DNA of 64,000 bases from Bradyrhizobium sp. JYMT SZCCT0428 (lineage in GTDB: Bacteria; Pseudomonadota; Alphaproteobacteria; Rhizobiales; Xanthobacteraceae). Positions within the stretch are counted from its first letter, which is position 1. Every line of letters starts with the position of its first letter. The DNA lies in NCBI RefSeq assembly GCF_018131075.1, contig NZ_JAFCLS010000004.1, positions 62,001 through 126,000 of the forward strand, in the 5' to 3' direction. Under the pieces are notes generated by a model. That model saw nothing but the letters and a program-made list of their open reading frames with translations. It had not been told where the DNA came from and made no database searches. Position numbers and translations under genes: made by a program. Positions 29,238 through 37,428 of this stretch are shown one piece after another.

Positions 29238-30206
29238 TCAGTCTCTCATTGCGCGCGGGGCTGCGGCTTTCGCATTGAGCGCATTGATCCGGTCGAGCCA
29301 GAATGCGCTTGCGGTGCCGAACACGTTGTAGCCGACGTGGGTTGAAACCTTGATGCGATCGAGGATGGAAAGGTCGGTCACGGTTTCAAGGCGATTGCTG
29401 CGCGGATCGTAGACGATCAGCTTCAGCGGGGTCTGGTCGAGGATATAGCGCGAGACGGTATGCTGCGGATCGTTGCCGTGCTCCTCGCACAGGATCACGC
29501 TGTCGGCCTCCAGCAGCCGCTTGCCGCCCTTCATGGCCTCGATCTCGACGCCTTCGACGTCGAGCTTGATCAGGAATTTTCCGCCGGCCGCAACCTTGCC
29601 GTCGTCGATCAGATTGTCGAGCGCGATCACCGGCACTTCCTCGCCGGCGCTCTGGTCGCCGGCGATGCTGAAGGCTTCATGCTTGGTGCCGCTCAGTCGC
29701 GCGGTGCCGCGCGCGGCGCCGATCGCGCATTTCATCGCCTCGAAGCGGTTGCCGTTGAGTCTGGCGTTGTTGGCAAGTTTTGGAAAATTCTGCCCCGACG
29801 GCTCGATCGCGATCGCCTTGTGCGCGCCGAACGGCTTGCTCGAGACCAGCACCGACCAGTAACCGTAATTGGCGCCGCAATCGAGCAGCGTGTAGTCGAC
29901 GTCGACCGATTCCCGGAACAGCAATTCAAGTTCGTTCTCATAGGCGAACGAGCGGTTGAGCAGCTTGCTCCAGTAGCCGTCGCCATAGGGGAATGCGAAC
30001 GTCGCATCCGAATTCAGCCTGACGTCGATGTCGCGCTCGGGCAACGTCCTGCGCAGGAGATTGGCGCACATGTTGTAGCCGCGATGCGAAAAATTCGACG
30101 ATATTTTCGATCCCAGCGTCAGCGCCACCGCAGCCAGCCGTTCCCACGGGTTGGCGCCTTCAAGCGCACCCGAAGCCCGGTCAAACTGGATTGGCGGCTG
30201 CGCCAT
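29238..30206 (-). CDS. FkbM-family SAM-dependent methyltransferase embedded between nuoD and nuoE
   Basis: 322 aa from ATG 30206, overlapping the nuoD stop as ATGA; the longer open frame upstream is a nuoD shadow. The SAM-binding motif is YTLLDCGANYGYWSVLVSS (residues 106-124), then AIAIEPSGQNFPKLANNARL (acidic residue for ribose), and KFLIKLDVEGVEIEAMKGG (210-228), the FkbM signature. FkbM enzymes usually O-methylate sugars or small molecules. This one is not part of canonical nuo operons. A methyltransferase next to nuoD recalls that mitochondrial NDUFAF7 methylates the NuoD homologue, but NDUFAF7 belongs to another family, so any link is speculative. Confidence 0.85.
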   Translation of the reverse strand: MAQPPIQFDRASGALEGANPWERLAAVALTLGSKISSNFSHRGYNMCANLLRRTLPERDIDVRLNSDATFAFPYGDGYWSKLLNRSFAYENELELLFRESVDVDYTLLDCGANYGYWSVLVSSKPFGAHKAIAIEPSGQNFPKLANNARLNGNRFEAMKCAIGAARGTARLSGTKHEAFSIAGDQSAGEEVPVIALDNLIDDGKVAAGGKFLIKLDVEGVEIEAMKGGKRLLEADSVILCEEHGNDPQHTVSRYILDQTPLKLIVYDPRSNRLETVTDLSILDRIKVSTHVGYNVFGTASAFWLDRINALNAKAAAPRAMRD

Positions 30207-31396
30207 CACCGATCGACCTCTCCGAACACGATGTCGAGCGAACCGAGGATGGCCGAGACGTCGGCGAGCAGATGGCCCTTGCAGATGTGGTCCATCGCCT
30301 GCAGATGGGCAAAGCCCGGCGCGCGGATCTTGCACTTGTAGGGCTTGTTGCTGCCGTCGGCGACCAGGTAGACGCCGAACTCGCCCTTCGGCGCCTCGAC
30401 CGCGGCGTAGACTTCGCCGGCCGGCACGCGAACGCCCTCGGTGTAGAGCTTGAAGTGATGGATCAGCGCTTCCATCGAGCGCTTCATCTCGCCACGACGC
30501 GGCGGCGCGATCTTGTTGTCCTCGACGACGACAGGCCCCTGCCCGTCCGGCGCGCGCAGCTTGGCGATGCACTGCTTCATGATGCGCACGGACTGGCGCA
30601 TCTCTTCCATCCGGATGCAGTAGCGGTCGTAGCAGTCGCCGTTCTTGCCGATCGGAATGTCGAAATCCATCTCGGCGTAGCATTCGTAAGGCTGCGCCTT
30701 GCGCAGATCCCAGGCCGCGCCGGAGCCACGCACCATCACGCCGGAAAAGCCCCACTCCCAGGCTTCCTTCAGCGGCACCACGCCGATATCGACGTTGCGC
30801 TGCTTGAAGATGCGGTTGCCGGTGAGCAGCGTTTCGAGGTCGGCGACGACCTGCAGGAACGGATCGCACCAGGCGTCGATGTCGTCGATCAGTTTTGGCG
30901 GCAAATCCTGATGCACGCCGCCGAGGCGGAAGTAAGCCGCATGCATGCGCGAGCCCGAAGCGCGCTCATAGAACACCATCAGCTTTTCGCGCTCTTCAAA
31001 GCCCCACAGCGGCGGGGTCAGCGCGCCGACGTCCATCGCCTGCGTGGTGACGTTGAGCAGATGCGACAGGATGCGGCCGATCTCGCTATAGAGCACGCGG
31101 ATCAATTGCCCGCGGCGCGGCACCGTGATGCCGAGCAGCTTTTCCGCGGCGAGGCAGAACGCATGCTCCTGGTTCATCGGCGCGACGTAATCGAGCCGGT
31201 CGAAATACGGGATCGCCTGCAGATAGGTCTTCTGCTCGATCAGCTTTTCGGTGCCGCGATGAAGCAGGCCAATATGCGGATCGACGCGGGCAACGACCTC
31301 ACCATCCAACTCGAGCACGAGGCGAAGCACGCCATGGGCTGCCGGGTGCTGCGGTCCGAAGTTGATCGTGAAATTTCGAAGATTCTGCTCGTTCAT
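30206..31396 (-). CDS. nuoD: NADH-quinone oxidoreductase subunit D
   Basis: 396 aa from ATG 31396. It is the 49-kDa-type subunit that lines the quinone site. Hallmarks are [68 protein letters not shown] and the C-terminal [12 protein letters not shown] ending in Arg. nuoC and nuoD are separate genes here, as in Paracoccus and Rhizobiales. It starts 2 bp after the nuoC stop. Confidence 0.97.
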   Translation of the reverse strand: MNEQNLRNFTINFGPQHPAAHGVLRLVLELDGEVVARVDPHIGLLHRGTEKLIEQKTYLQAIPYFDRLDYVAPMNQEHAFCLAAEKLLGITVPRRGQLIRVLYSEIGRILSHLLNVTTQAMDVGALTPPLWGFEEREKLMVFYERASGSRMHAAYFRLGGVHQDLPPKLIDDIDAWCDPFLQVVADLETLLTGNRIFKQRNVDIGVVPLKEAWEWGFSGVMVRGSGAAWDLRKAQPYECYAEMDFDIPIGKNGDCYDRYCIRMEEMRQSVRIMKQCIAKLRAPDGQGPVVVEDNKIAPPRRGEMKRSMEALIHHFKLYTEGVRVPAGEVYAAVEAPKGEFGVYLVADGSNKPYKCKIRAPGFAHLQAMDHICKGHLLADVSAILGSLDIVFGEVDR

Positions 31397-31398
31397 GG

Positions 31399-32010
31399 TC
31401 AGGCCTTCGGCTCCGCTTTCTCGTCGCCGGGCAGCGGATAATCGGCGCCCTCCCATGGCGAGAGGAAATCGAATTTGCGGAATTCCTGGTTGAGGCGGAC
31501 GGGTTCGTACAGCACCCGCTTCTCCTGGTCGTCGTAACGCACTTCGACGAAGCCGGTGAGCGGGAAATCCTTGCGCAGCGGATGGCCGTCGAAGCCGTAA
31601 TCGGTCAGCAGCCGCCGCATGTCGGGATGGCCGGTGAAGATCACGCCATAGAGATCGTAGCATTCGCGCTCGAACCAGTCGGCGCCGGGAAACACGTCGA
31701 TGATCGAGGGCACCTGCGTGGTCTCGTCGGCCTCGGCGCGCACGCGGAGGCGCCCGTTCAGCACAGGCGACAGGAAGTGATAGATCACGTCGAAGCGCTT
31801 TTCGCGGCCGGGATAATCCACCGCCGTGACGTCGATGATGCTGACGAAACGGCAGGAGGGATCGTCACGCAGGAATTTCACGACCTCGACGATTTTGGCC
31901 GCGTCGACCGTGATCGTGAGCTCGTTGTACGCGACCGCATGGCCGCTGGCCGCACCCGGAAGCGCGCTAACAATCGTCTGCCCCAAGGCGTCGAGCTTGC
32001 CGTCGTCCAT
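31399..32010 (-). CDS. nuoC: NADH-quinone oxidoreductase subunit C
   Basis: 203 aa, 30-kDa-type subunit. It contains [40 protein letters not shown], then [20 protein letters not shown] (family signature ERExxDxxG) and the C-terminal [19 protein letters not shown]. It has no iron-sulphur cluster and provides scaffold contacts with NuoD. It is 12 bp after nuoB. Confidence 0.97.
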   Translation of the reverse strand: MDDGKLDALGQTIVSALPGAASGHAVAYNELTITVDAAKIVEVVKFLRDDPSCRFVSIIDVTAVDYPGREKRFDVIYHFLSPVLNGRLRVRAEADETTQVPSIIDVFPGADWFERECYDLYGVIFTGHPDMRRLLTDYGFDGHPLRKDFPLTGFVEVRYDDQEKRVLYEPVRLNQEFRKFDFLSPWEGADYPLPGDEKAEPKA

Positions 32011-32022
32011 TGACCTGAAACC

Positions 32023-32619
32023 TTAGCGTTCGATGGTGCCGATGCGCCGGATCTTCTTCTGCAACAGCAGCACGCCGTAGAGCAGCGCTTCCGCCGTCGG
32101 CGGGCAGCCGGGCACGTAGATGTCGATCGGCACGATCCGGTCGCAGCCGCGCACGACCGAGTAGGAATAGTGATAATAGCCGCCGCCATTGGCGCACGAC
32201 CCCATCGAGATCACGTAGCGGGGCTCCGGCATCTGGTCGTAGACCTTGCGCAGCGCCGGGGCCATTTTGTTGGTCAGCGTACCCGCAACGATCATGACGT
32301 CGGACTGCCGCGGCGAAGCGCGCGGCGCAAAGCCGAAGCGCTCGACGTCGTAACGCGGCATCGATACCTGCATCATCTCGACGGCGCAGCAGGCCAGACC
32401 GAACGTCATCCACATCAGCGAGCCGGTGCGCGCCCAGGTGATGAGATCGTCGGTCGCGGCGACGAAGAAGCCCTTGTCGGAAAGCTCGTGATTGACCTCG
32501 AGGAAGTACGGGTCATTGGCGCCGACCGGCTTGCCGGTCGAGGGATCGATAATGCCGGTCGCGGCCGGCGCGATCACCGGCGAAGACCCGTGCGATACGG
32601 CGGTGGGGCTCAATCCCAT
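32023..32619 (-). CDS. nuoB: NADH-quinone oxidoreductase subunit B
   Basis: 198 aa if started at ATG 32619; an in-frame ATG at 32640 would add 7 residues, and neither has a perfect Shine-Dalgarno. It is the PSST-type subunit with cluster N2: [13 protein letters not shown] carries two adjacent Cys, with further ligands in SMGSCANGG and [15 protein letters not shown]. The [20 protein letters not shown] stretch is diagnostic. It overlaps the nuoA 3' end (stop at 32610), showing tight coupling. Confidence 0.95.
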   Translation of the reverse strand: MGLSPTAVSHGSSPVIAPAATGIIDPSTGKPVGANDPYFLEVNHELSDKGFFVAATDDLITWARTGSLMWMTFGLACCAVEMMQVSMPRYDVERFGFAPRASPRQSDVMIVAGTLTNKMAPALRKVYDQMPEPRYVISMGSCANGGGYYHYSYSVVRGCDRIVPIDIYVPGCPPTAEALLYGVLLLQKKIRRIGTIER

Positions 32620-32975
32620 TCGAGCGCGCCTTTCTTCCATTCATAGGCAAAGCCGACCGTGAGGACGGCGAGGAACACCATCATCGACCAGAAGCCGGTG
32701 GCGCCGAGCTTGCCGAACGCCACCGCCCACGGAAACAGGAACGCCACTTCGAGGTCGAAGATGATGAAAAGGATCGCCACCAGATAGAAGCGGACGTCGA
32801 ACTTCATGCGGGCGTCATCAAAAGCGTTGAATCCGCATTCATAGGCGGAAAGCTTTTCCGGATCGGGCTGCTGGAACGCGACGAGGAACGGGGCAATCAA
32901 CAGCGCCAGACCGATCAGGCTTGCCACCCCGACAAACACGATAAGTGGAAGGTAATTCTGCAGGATGCCGTTCAT
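32610..32975 (-). CDS. nuoA: NADH-quinone oxidoreductase subunit A
   Basis: 121 aa from ATG 32975, with AAAAGG upstream as Shine-Dalgarno. It has three membrane helices, the ND3 counterpart. The conserved loop [20 protein letters not shown] and [14 protein letters not shown] (acidic residues) are present. It is the first gene of the long nuo operon. Confidence 0.96.
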   Translation of the reverse strand: MNGILQNYLPLIVFVGVASLIGLALLIAPFLVAFQQPDPEKLSAYECGFNAFDDARMKFDVRFYLVAILFIIFDLEVAFLFPWAVAFGKLGATGFWSMMVFLAVLTVGFAYEWKKGALEWD

Positions 32976-33811
32976 CGGCGGGACCTTTTCCTGCGGTTTC
33001 GGACAGCCGCAGATTCGCTGATTGGAATTATTCTTGAGGCTTAGCGCAGCGCAACAGAGGGCGCAAGACAAGCTATTTTGCGGTCTGACCGGTGCTGCCG
33101 CGCCGTGGACAACTCAGGAAAGCAGGGCGTTCCCGCCGCCACCCTGGCCAGCGTTTCGCGCCGTGCTCCTCGCGCAATCGATCCATGCGAACCCTGCTCG
33201 CGCGGCGCGCAATTGGTGTACCGATCAGCCAACAGAATGTCCGGGCTCGCCGCTCCGGTGTTCGCGATGTGCATGCTGACGCAGGATTTCAAAACCAAGG
33301 CGTCGGCTTCCGCCTCGGGCCGACTTTTGCGATCGCACACACACCGCCGCCGAGCACGCGAGCGCTGGCGTCCGCGTTCATCCTGATTGACCGCCAACCT
33401 GCTCTGGCCGGGGCGTCGGCCAGCTCGCGGTCGGTATGATCAGCGGGACGAACTGATGAACGACTACGGTGCCGGCACCGCGCGCAATTCCCTTATGTCG
33501 GCCGAGGTCACGACTCGGCGCACTGCTGTTCATCTCGGCCGCCCGGTCGATACGCGTGGACATCAAACAACGGGTGAGCAGCGCCGATTTCGGCTTATCC
33601 TATTGTTATTGCTTATATTTCATACCGCGTCGCCTGACTATGCCTTCGCCGCGACAACAGGCAGGCGGCCTAAGGACGCCGAAAAGGCGCAAAATCGCCC
33701 CGAAAACCCACCGGACGAAACCATTTCACGGAATCCACGAAACCGTCCCGAAACAGACGAGGCGTACATCTCCTGCCATCAGATGGCGCATAGACGCCTC
33801 GGAGGCATCAC
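32976..33811. other. Intergenic region between nuoA and a small plus-strand gene, no supported gene
   Basis: This 836-bp stretch has frames of 80-140 codons on both strands, but none has a Shine-Dalgarno, recognisable motifs or a convincing composition. It contains the candidate nuo promoter at its left end and an AT-rich patch (about 33597-33632) that could be a promoter for the gene at 33812. It may include decayed coding sequence. Confidence 0.5.
33026..33054 (-). promoter_or_regulatory. Candidate sigma-70 promoter for the nuo operon
   Basis: On the minus strand, TTGCGC (33054-33049) and ATAATT (33031-33026) are separated by exactly 17 bp, about 50 bp upstream of the nuoA start. The -10 box is reasonable and the -35 weak. 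It is the best-looking pair in the leader, but no experimental support is available. Confidence 0.35.
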
Positions 33812-34015
33812 ATGAACCACTCAATTCACTCGGCAGACCGTTCGACCCACCTGAAGATCGTGGTTGTCGCGCTCGTGGCTGGTATCGCGGTGGCAGCTTT
33901 CGGCATCTCGGCGCGCACCAATTCGGAATTCACCCAGACGGCCCAGACGACCCAGGTCGTGAAGGCAGGCAAGCCGGTGGTCATCACCAGCTCGCAGACC
34001 TCGGCGGTCCGCTAA
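33812..34015 (+). CDS. Small single-pass membrane protein
   Basis: 67 aa with a good GGAGG Shine-Dalgarno about 8 nt before ATG. One membrane helix (residues 15-33, KIVVVALVAGIAVAAFGISA) is followed by a Thr/Gln-rich tail (TQTAQTTQVVKAGKPVVITS). Short proteins of this form are common in Bradyrhizobium; function unknown. The gene is followed 30 bp later by an intrinsic terminator, so it is a monocistronic unit. Confidence 0.7.
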   Translation: MNHSIHSADRSTHLKIVVVALVAGIAVAAFGISARTNSEFTQTAQTTQVVKAGKPVVITSSQTSAVR

Positions 34016-34044
34016 GGGGTTTTGTTCTCAGCACCGGCAAGACG

Positions 34045-34066
34045 GCCGCCTTCGGGCGGCTTTTTT
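34045..34066 (+). terminator. Rho-independent terminator after the 67-aa gene
   Basis: GCCGCC (34045-34050), TTCG tetraloop, GGCGGC (34055-34060) and six T. The UUCG loop makes a very stable 6-bp hairpin. Confidence 0.85.
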
Positions 34067-34175
34067 GTTGGCTGCACCGCCACTTCCGCCACACGCTGGA
34101 ACTATCGGAATGCGTGTGAACGCAACCGAGTTCCAGTCCGACGATCGGGGGATTTGTCTTTAAGCCATTGAAAAA

Positions 34176-34228
34176 TGGCGCGAGAGACGGGACTCGAACC
34201 CGCGGCCTCCGCCGTGACAGGGCGAAAA
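34176..34228 (-). repeat. 3' half of a tRNA-Asp-like gene, candidate attachment-site scar
   Basis: On the minus strand the sequence reads anticodon stem TCGCC, loop CTGTCAC (anticodon GTC, Asp), stem GGCGG, a variable region, T-arm GCGGG-TTCGAGT-CCCGT, acceptor 3' strand CTCTCGC, then GCCA. No D-arm or 5' acceptor strand exists upstream; the homology stops near the anticodon arm. Such 3' tRNA fragments are left where tyrosine-recombinase elements integrate in tRNA genes. The break faces higher coordinates, so the inserted element would lie to the right. The acceptor stem differs from a standard Asp tRNA as I remember it, so isotype is tentative. Confidence 0.55.
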
Positions 34229-34357
34229 ATCATCAATCTTTTCAACAAATCGTGACAGAATCGGCTGCGGTCGGATACCCCCGCGGCGAGGAAAGTGTCA
34301 CACCGCAGCCGCCCCACTATAGTGTCTTTTTGGTCGGGTCGCGCTATCAACGCGGCC

Positions 34358-34621
34358 ATGCCCGCCAACCTCTTCCTCCGCAAAGTCGACCATCCGCAGG
34401 CGACCGACAACTACCGCGTGGCACTGGAAATCCATGACGAGCGGATCGAGATCGGCTCGATCGGGCCGCAGCGCACGGCAGAGGTTGAGCTTCAATGGGG
34501 CTGGGGAATTCTTAGTTACTCATGCACACCTACTAGGTGCGACCCCATCAACCGAGACAAGGCCGAGCAGCCGGGCCAATCGATCACCCAGGAAAACTTC
34601 ACCACCAGCACGTCGAAATGA
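34358..34621 (+). pseudogene. 5' part of a split gene (family of about 95 aa, unknown function)
   Basis: ATG 34358 gives PANLFLRKVDHPQATDNYRV, ALEIHDERIEIGSIGPQRTA and LQWGWGI, after which the frame continues with unrelated residues to a stop at 34621. As I recall the family, proteins with this N-terminus end in a WERF-DxARLTEFL-KR segment. Exactly such a C-terminus (AWERFSSDEARLTEFLETKR) appears in frame-less isolation at 36085-36231. The gene therefore looks interrupted, with about 1.5 kb between the halves. The joined product would be about 95 aa, hypothetical. Confidence 0.5.
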
Positions 34622-34692
34622 TCCGATTTGTGCGGATTTAGCGCGCGCTGGCCCTTGCCGAGAAGGAACCTGCGGCCGGATTAAAGCCGCGT

Positions 34693-34764
34693 GCCGGGGC
34701 CGCCCTCGGCACATCCTCGAAAGGCAACGGCCTCAGCGACGTCCCCCGAGCTGGGGCCGTTTTT
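34693..34764 (+). ncRNA. Structured terminator-ended element, copy 1 (candidate small RNA)
   Basis: Following TTAAAG, a GTGCCG...CGGCAC hairpin is followed by TCCTCGAAAGG and a terminator stem CGGCCTCAGC / GCTGGGGCCG (34728-34737 and 34750-34759) with five T. Copy 2 is at 36229-36309. Similarity covers about 34651-34782 versus 36191-36330, and the changes largely preserve pairing (for example G instead of A opposite T). The conserved structure and terminator suggest a small RNA or 3' UTR module. Confidence 0.5.
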
Positions 34765-34832
34765 CGTGTCCGAGCGATTCGCAAATCCGCAAGGCCTGTC
34801 CTATCTTGGATCAGGGGCGTGTGGAGTTGCGT

Positions 34833-35177
34833 ATGAGTTCGCCGTCGATCATTCCAAACGACCGTTTGGACCGGGATTTTTACATCGTCCTTGAAGATTT
34901 CAGCAGCGGCGCGGCCTTCCGCGAAACCGATGAAGGCGTCGACTATCAGGCCCTGATGCAGAACCTGCTGGCCGGCGAGTACGGCACCGTGCTGCGGGTC
35001 GTCGCCTTCAATCCCTCCGAAGGATGGTCGCGCGACGCCTCCGAAGACATCGCCCGCGAGCTGGAGCGCCGCATCAGCGCCGACGGCCGCGAGGTTTCCG
35101 AAGGCCTGCAGGATTTCATCGAGGGCCAGCTGGGGCGCAAGATCGGCGTGCAGTTGCCGTTGCCGTTGCAGATCTAG
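34833..35177 (+). CDS. Hypothetical protein (114 aa)
   Basis: Starts at ATG 34833, 69 bp after the copy 1 terminator. The sequence SSPSIIPNDRLDRDFYIVLE, then DFSSGAAFRETDEGVDYQAL, AGEYGTVLRVVAFNPSEGWS and a C-terminal helix ending GRKIGVQLPLPLQI gives an acidic soluble protein with clear codon bias like the chromosome. No family recognised. GC and style match the host rather than the AT-richer DUF3800 gene that follows. Confidence 0.7.
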   Translation: MSSPSIIPNDRLDRDFYIVLEDFSSGAAFRETDEGVDYQALMQNLLAGEYGTVLRVVAFNPSEGWSRDASEDIARELERRISADGREVSEGLQDFIEGQLGRKIGVQLPLPLQI

Positions 35178-35319
35178 CGCTCATCCATAATCTTGCTGAC
35201 ATCAGGCTGCTCAAGACCATTGGCCCAGTCCAAGCAAGCAACATTGCCCCTGAAGGGAGTGAGGACTCGACTCTCTTAAACGGCAGAGCTTTAATTGCCG
35301 TTCACTCCCAGAGAAGACA

Positions 35320-36048
35320 ATGCTGCACCTCTATGCCGATGATAGCAAAGCCGATGAGCCCGGCGTCTTTGTACTGCAGGGTATCATCGGGCACCCAGAA
35401 CCGATGGCGAGGCTCAAAGATAAGTGGTCACATACGATCAGTGAGTGGGATCTTCCCGCTTTCAAAATGAATAAGGCGAACAGGTGGCGCCCTCGTAGAC
35501 TCAAGATTTTGCGAGACCTAATACAGCAACACGCGGTGGCATCGGTTGGTATCGGCTTCGAAATCGGAATGCTGCGCGAGAAGATGCAGCAGCACCCCGA
35601 ACAATTGATGCTCAACCCTTATTTCTTCGCCTTCACAAGCTTGATTGGCTTCACCGCGAAACTACGCCAATTAGGCGGCGAACAGATCGAATTCTTCTTC
35701 GATCATCAAAACTTGGATGAAAAGCTGGTGCTCGCAGCGTGGGACCGCTTCCGTGCTTCGGCGCCACCGGATGCGGCGGCTCGGATCATGGTCAAACCAA
35801 CTTTCGGCACGGAGCAAAAACACATACTTCTACAACCTGCCGACTTTTGCGCATGGTGGGGTCGCCAATGGATGCTCAAAGGCTTGGGCCAGTCCACTCG
35901 GCCCGCGGAGCAAGTAGGTCAGATGCAAATAGATCCATCCTATTTTTTTAGGATGAATGCATGCGATTTCGACTGGATTTTGAACAGTGATCTTGCCTAT
36001 TTCGCTCGCAAGAAAGCGAGACTGGGCGAAAGTGCGACATTTTACTAG
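35320..36048 (+). CDS. DUF3800-family protein
   Basis: 242 aa. It begins LHLYADDSKADEPGVFVLQG, the Asp-containing first strand of DUF3800 (RNase H-like/retroviral-integrase-like fold). Later come QIEFFFDHQN and LLQPADFCAWWGRQW (the conserved PADFxA-type motif). DUF3800 proteins occur widely on mobile elements and in defence islands; some are suspected nucleases, but no reaction is established. The gene is visibly less GC-rich than its surroundings and sits between the two halves of a split gene, so it is probably acquired cargo. A 7-bp inverted repeat (AACGGCA/TGCCGTT) lies just upstream. Confidence 0.72.
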   Translation: MLHLYADDSKADEPGVFVLQGIIGHPEPMARLKDKWSHTISEWDLPAFKMNKANRWRPRRLKILRDLIQQHAVASVGIGFEIGMLREKMQQHPEQLMLNPYFFAFTSLIGFTAKLRQLGGEQIEFFFDHQNLDEKLVLAAWDRFRASAPPDAAARIMVKPTFGTEQKHILLQPADFCAWWGRQWMLKGLGQSTRPAEQVGQMQIDPSYFFRMNACDFDWILNSDLAYFARKKARLGESATFY

Positions 36049-36060
36049 CTGATCATCTGC

Positions 36061-36231
36061 CACCGGCGTTCAAGCGGCAAGCAAGCGTGGGAGCGCTTCA
36101 GCTCGGATGAGGCCAGGCTGACCGAGTTTCTGGAAACGAAGCGCCGTGCCATGCGGCGGAGGCTAGGGCGCGCTGACGCCGGGACGACGGGCCCTGCCGA
36201 GATAGGAACCTTCGCGCTAGGGGCGGATTAA
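36061..36231 (+). pseudogene. 3' part of the split gene
   Basis: The frame GKQAWERFSSDEARLTEFLE continues with TKRRAMRRRLGRAD to a TAA at 36229-36231. It has no start codon or Shine-Dalgarno of its own and begins right behind the DUF3800 stop. It fits as the missing C-terminus of the gene whose 5' part is at 34358. About 25-30 middle codons appear lost. Confidence 0.5.
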
Positions 36232-36309
36232 AGCGGCGTGCCGGGCCGCCCCCGGCACGTCCTCGAAAGGCAGCGGCCTCAGCGACGTCCCCCGAGCTGA
36301 GGCCGTTTT
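36229..36309 (+). ncRNA. Structured terminator-ended element, copy 2 (candidate small RNA)
   Basis: GTGCCGGG-CCGC-CCCCGGCAC hairpin, CCTCGAAAGG, then a terminator CGGCCTCAGC (36274-36283) / GCTGAGGCCG (36296-36305) and TTTT. It begins at the stop of the split gene's 3' part, so it could simply be that gene's 3' UTR, duplicated with it. Upstream GGAAC is present in both copies, but the spacing to a possible -10 differs, so I do not call a promoter. Confidence 0.5.
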
Positions 36310-36337
36310 CGTGTCCGAGTTATTCCCGCAATCGTCA

Positions 36338-37009
36338 TTATCTTAATCTTGCCTTCGCAAAATCGGAAATGGCTATCAGCGCGCCACGCATGCCGTCAAA
36401 CAGCATATCGAGATTTTCAAAAACCTCTTCGTCGGTGTTGCCCCACGCCCAAAACTTCAGGGCCAGCGCATCGCCATCGGCGGTTTCAAACGGATTGCCG
36501 TCAAGCGCCGCGAAGTAGTGCGGGAAGCGAGCATACGAAATACAGCCAAATTGAAGAGTACGTTGCTGCAGAGCGATCTGCTCTTCCAGACTCTCACAAA
36601 GCCAATCGATCATCGCCGGGCGAGTGTTAATGCGCAGGTCGCGGAAGAAGAATGTCAGACGACCCATAACTTGTAGATCACGCTTAAACTGGTCTCTTTG
36701 TGGGTTCGGATAAGGTGGGGCTTGAAATGCCGAATCATTAGTTTCGAAAATCGAGTCAGCGCCGTTCAGCCAACGCACCAGGCCGTAGAGCCGTTGTACG
36801 GCTCCGCGATCCGCGTACGGTTTAAAATCTGCGAGGGTCTCCTCGGTCAGCTCCGGATGGCTGCGAAGGTCAATGCAGCAATGCGCGGGATCGTCGTGCG
36901 CGTACGGATGCGCTCGACGCTCCAAATGTGCTTCATAGTCGTTATCATGATAAACCAACATCCAGCGCAATAGATTAAAGATCGCGGCAGAGATCAACAC
37001 CAAATCCAC
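36338..37009 (-). CDS. Hypothetical protein in prophage cargo position
   Basis: 223 aa if started at GTG 37009. The open frame continues upstream to ATG 37069 but that part lies in the phage terminator. An alternative start is ATG 36961. An N-terminal hydrophobic segment (FVDLVLISAAIFNLLRWMLV) precedes a soluble, mostly helical region with HDDPAHCCIDLRSHPELTEE, RLYGLVRWLNGADSIF and a C-terminal FENLDMLFDGMRGALIAISD. No family recognised. It is AT-richer than its neighbours and sits just beyond the late-operon terminator near the element end, a position where phages often carry non-essential cargo. Start uncertain. Confidence 0.6.
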   Translation of the reverse strand: MDLVLISAAIFNLLRWMLVYHDNDYEAHLERRAHPYAHDDPAHCCIDLRSHPELTEETLADFKPYADRGAVQRLYGLVRWLNGADSIFETNDSAFQAPPYPNPQRDQFKRDLQVMGRLTFFFRDLRINTRPAMIDWLCESLEEQIALQQRTLQFGCISYARFPHYFAALDGNPFETADGDALALKFWAWGNTDEEVFENLDMLFDGMRGALIAISDFAKARLR

Positions 37010-37046
37010 GAAAAAGCCCGCGGCAGGGGACATCTGCCGCGGGCTT
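37010..37046 (-). terminator. Terminator of the prophage late operon
   Basis: A perfect 13-bp stem (37014-37026 with 37034-37046, AAGCCCGCGGCAG) with a 7-nt loop. On the minus strand it is followed by five T (37015-37011) running into the stem edge. It lies 78 bp after the last late gene at 37124 and ends the minus-strand transcript. Confidence 0.85.
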
Positions 37047-37123
37047 AAGTCTTGGGAGCAAACGCCCAAACGGGCAGCGGCGTCGCCATCGCCTAAAACG
37101 CGCCGCCTACCCTGTTGCAGCGA

Positions 37124-37375
37124 TCACTCGGCGGCCGGCGTGAAGTCCAGATAGAACTTCTGGCCCGGCTCGATCACACCCAGCAACACCGGGTTTGCGA
37201 TCGTCAGGGACAATTCGCCGGACGGGCTGAACTTGGCATAGGTGTTGTCTTCATCGCTGCCGTCTTCCGGATAGGCCGACGATCGCGCGACGGCGTTGCA
37301 GGTAATACGGTCGGAGCCGTTGAACCGTTCGACCTTGTTGACTTGCATCTTGGCGCGCATGGTGATTTTGGACAT
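37124..37375 (-). CDS. Small phage protein
   Basis: 83 aa. SKITMRAKMQVNKVERFNGS, then SDEDNTYAKFSPSGELSLTI and VIEPGQKFYLDFTPAAE. It looks like a compact beta-rich protein. Proteins of this pattern recur in phage lysis or late modules, but I cannot name a function. It is the last gene of the late operon, separated by 53 bp from the preceding 51-aa gene. Confidence 0.65.
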   Translation of the reverse strand: MSKITMRAKMQVNKVERFNGSDRITCNAVARSSAYPEDGSDEDNTYAKFSPSGELSLTIANPVLLGVIEPGQKFYLDFTPAAE

Positions 37376-37428
37376 TTCGTCTTCTCCTTTTTTACCGGAT
37401 GCCGTCCGGCGGCGGACACAGGGCTACG

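Noticed and set aside
29238..30869. 543-codon version of the FkbM gene
   Set aside because: The first 221 codons are a frame-shifted shadow of nuoD; the ATG at 30206 overlapping the nuoD stop fits the operon and the domain start.
34168..34437. Plus-strand frame across the tRNA fragment (ARDGTRTRGLRRDR-type peptide)
   Set aside because: This is the well-known spurious translation of the antisense of a tRNA 3' end, not a gene.
36206..36230. EcfG-type promoter (GGAAC with downstream box) before repeated element copy 2
   Set aside because: GGAAC is present, but the -10 side reads GATT instead of GTT and the spacing is not kept in copy 1.
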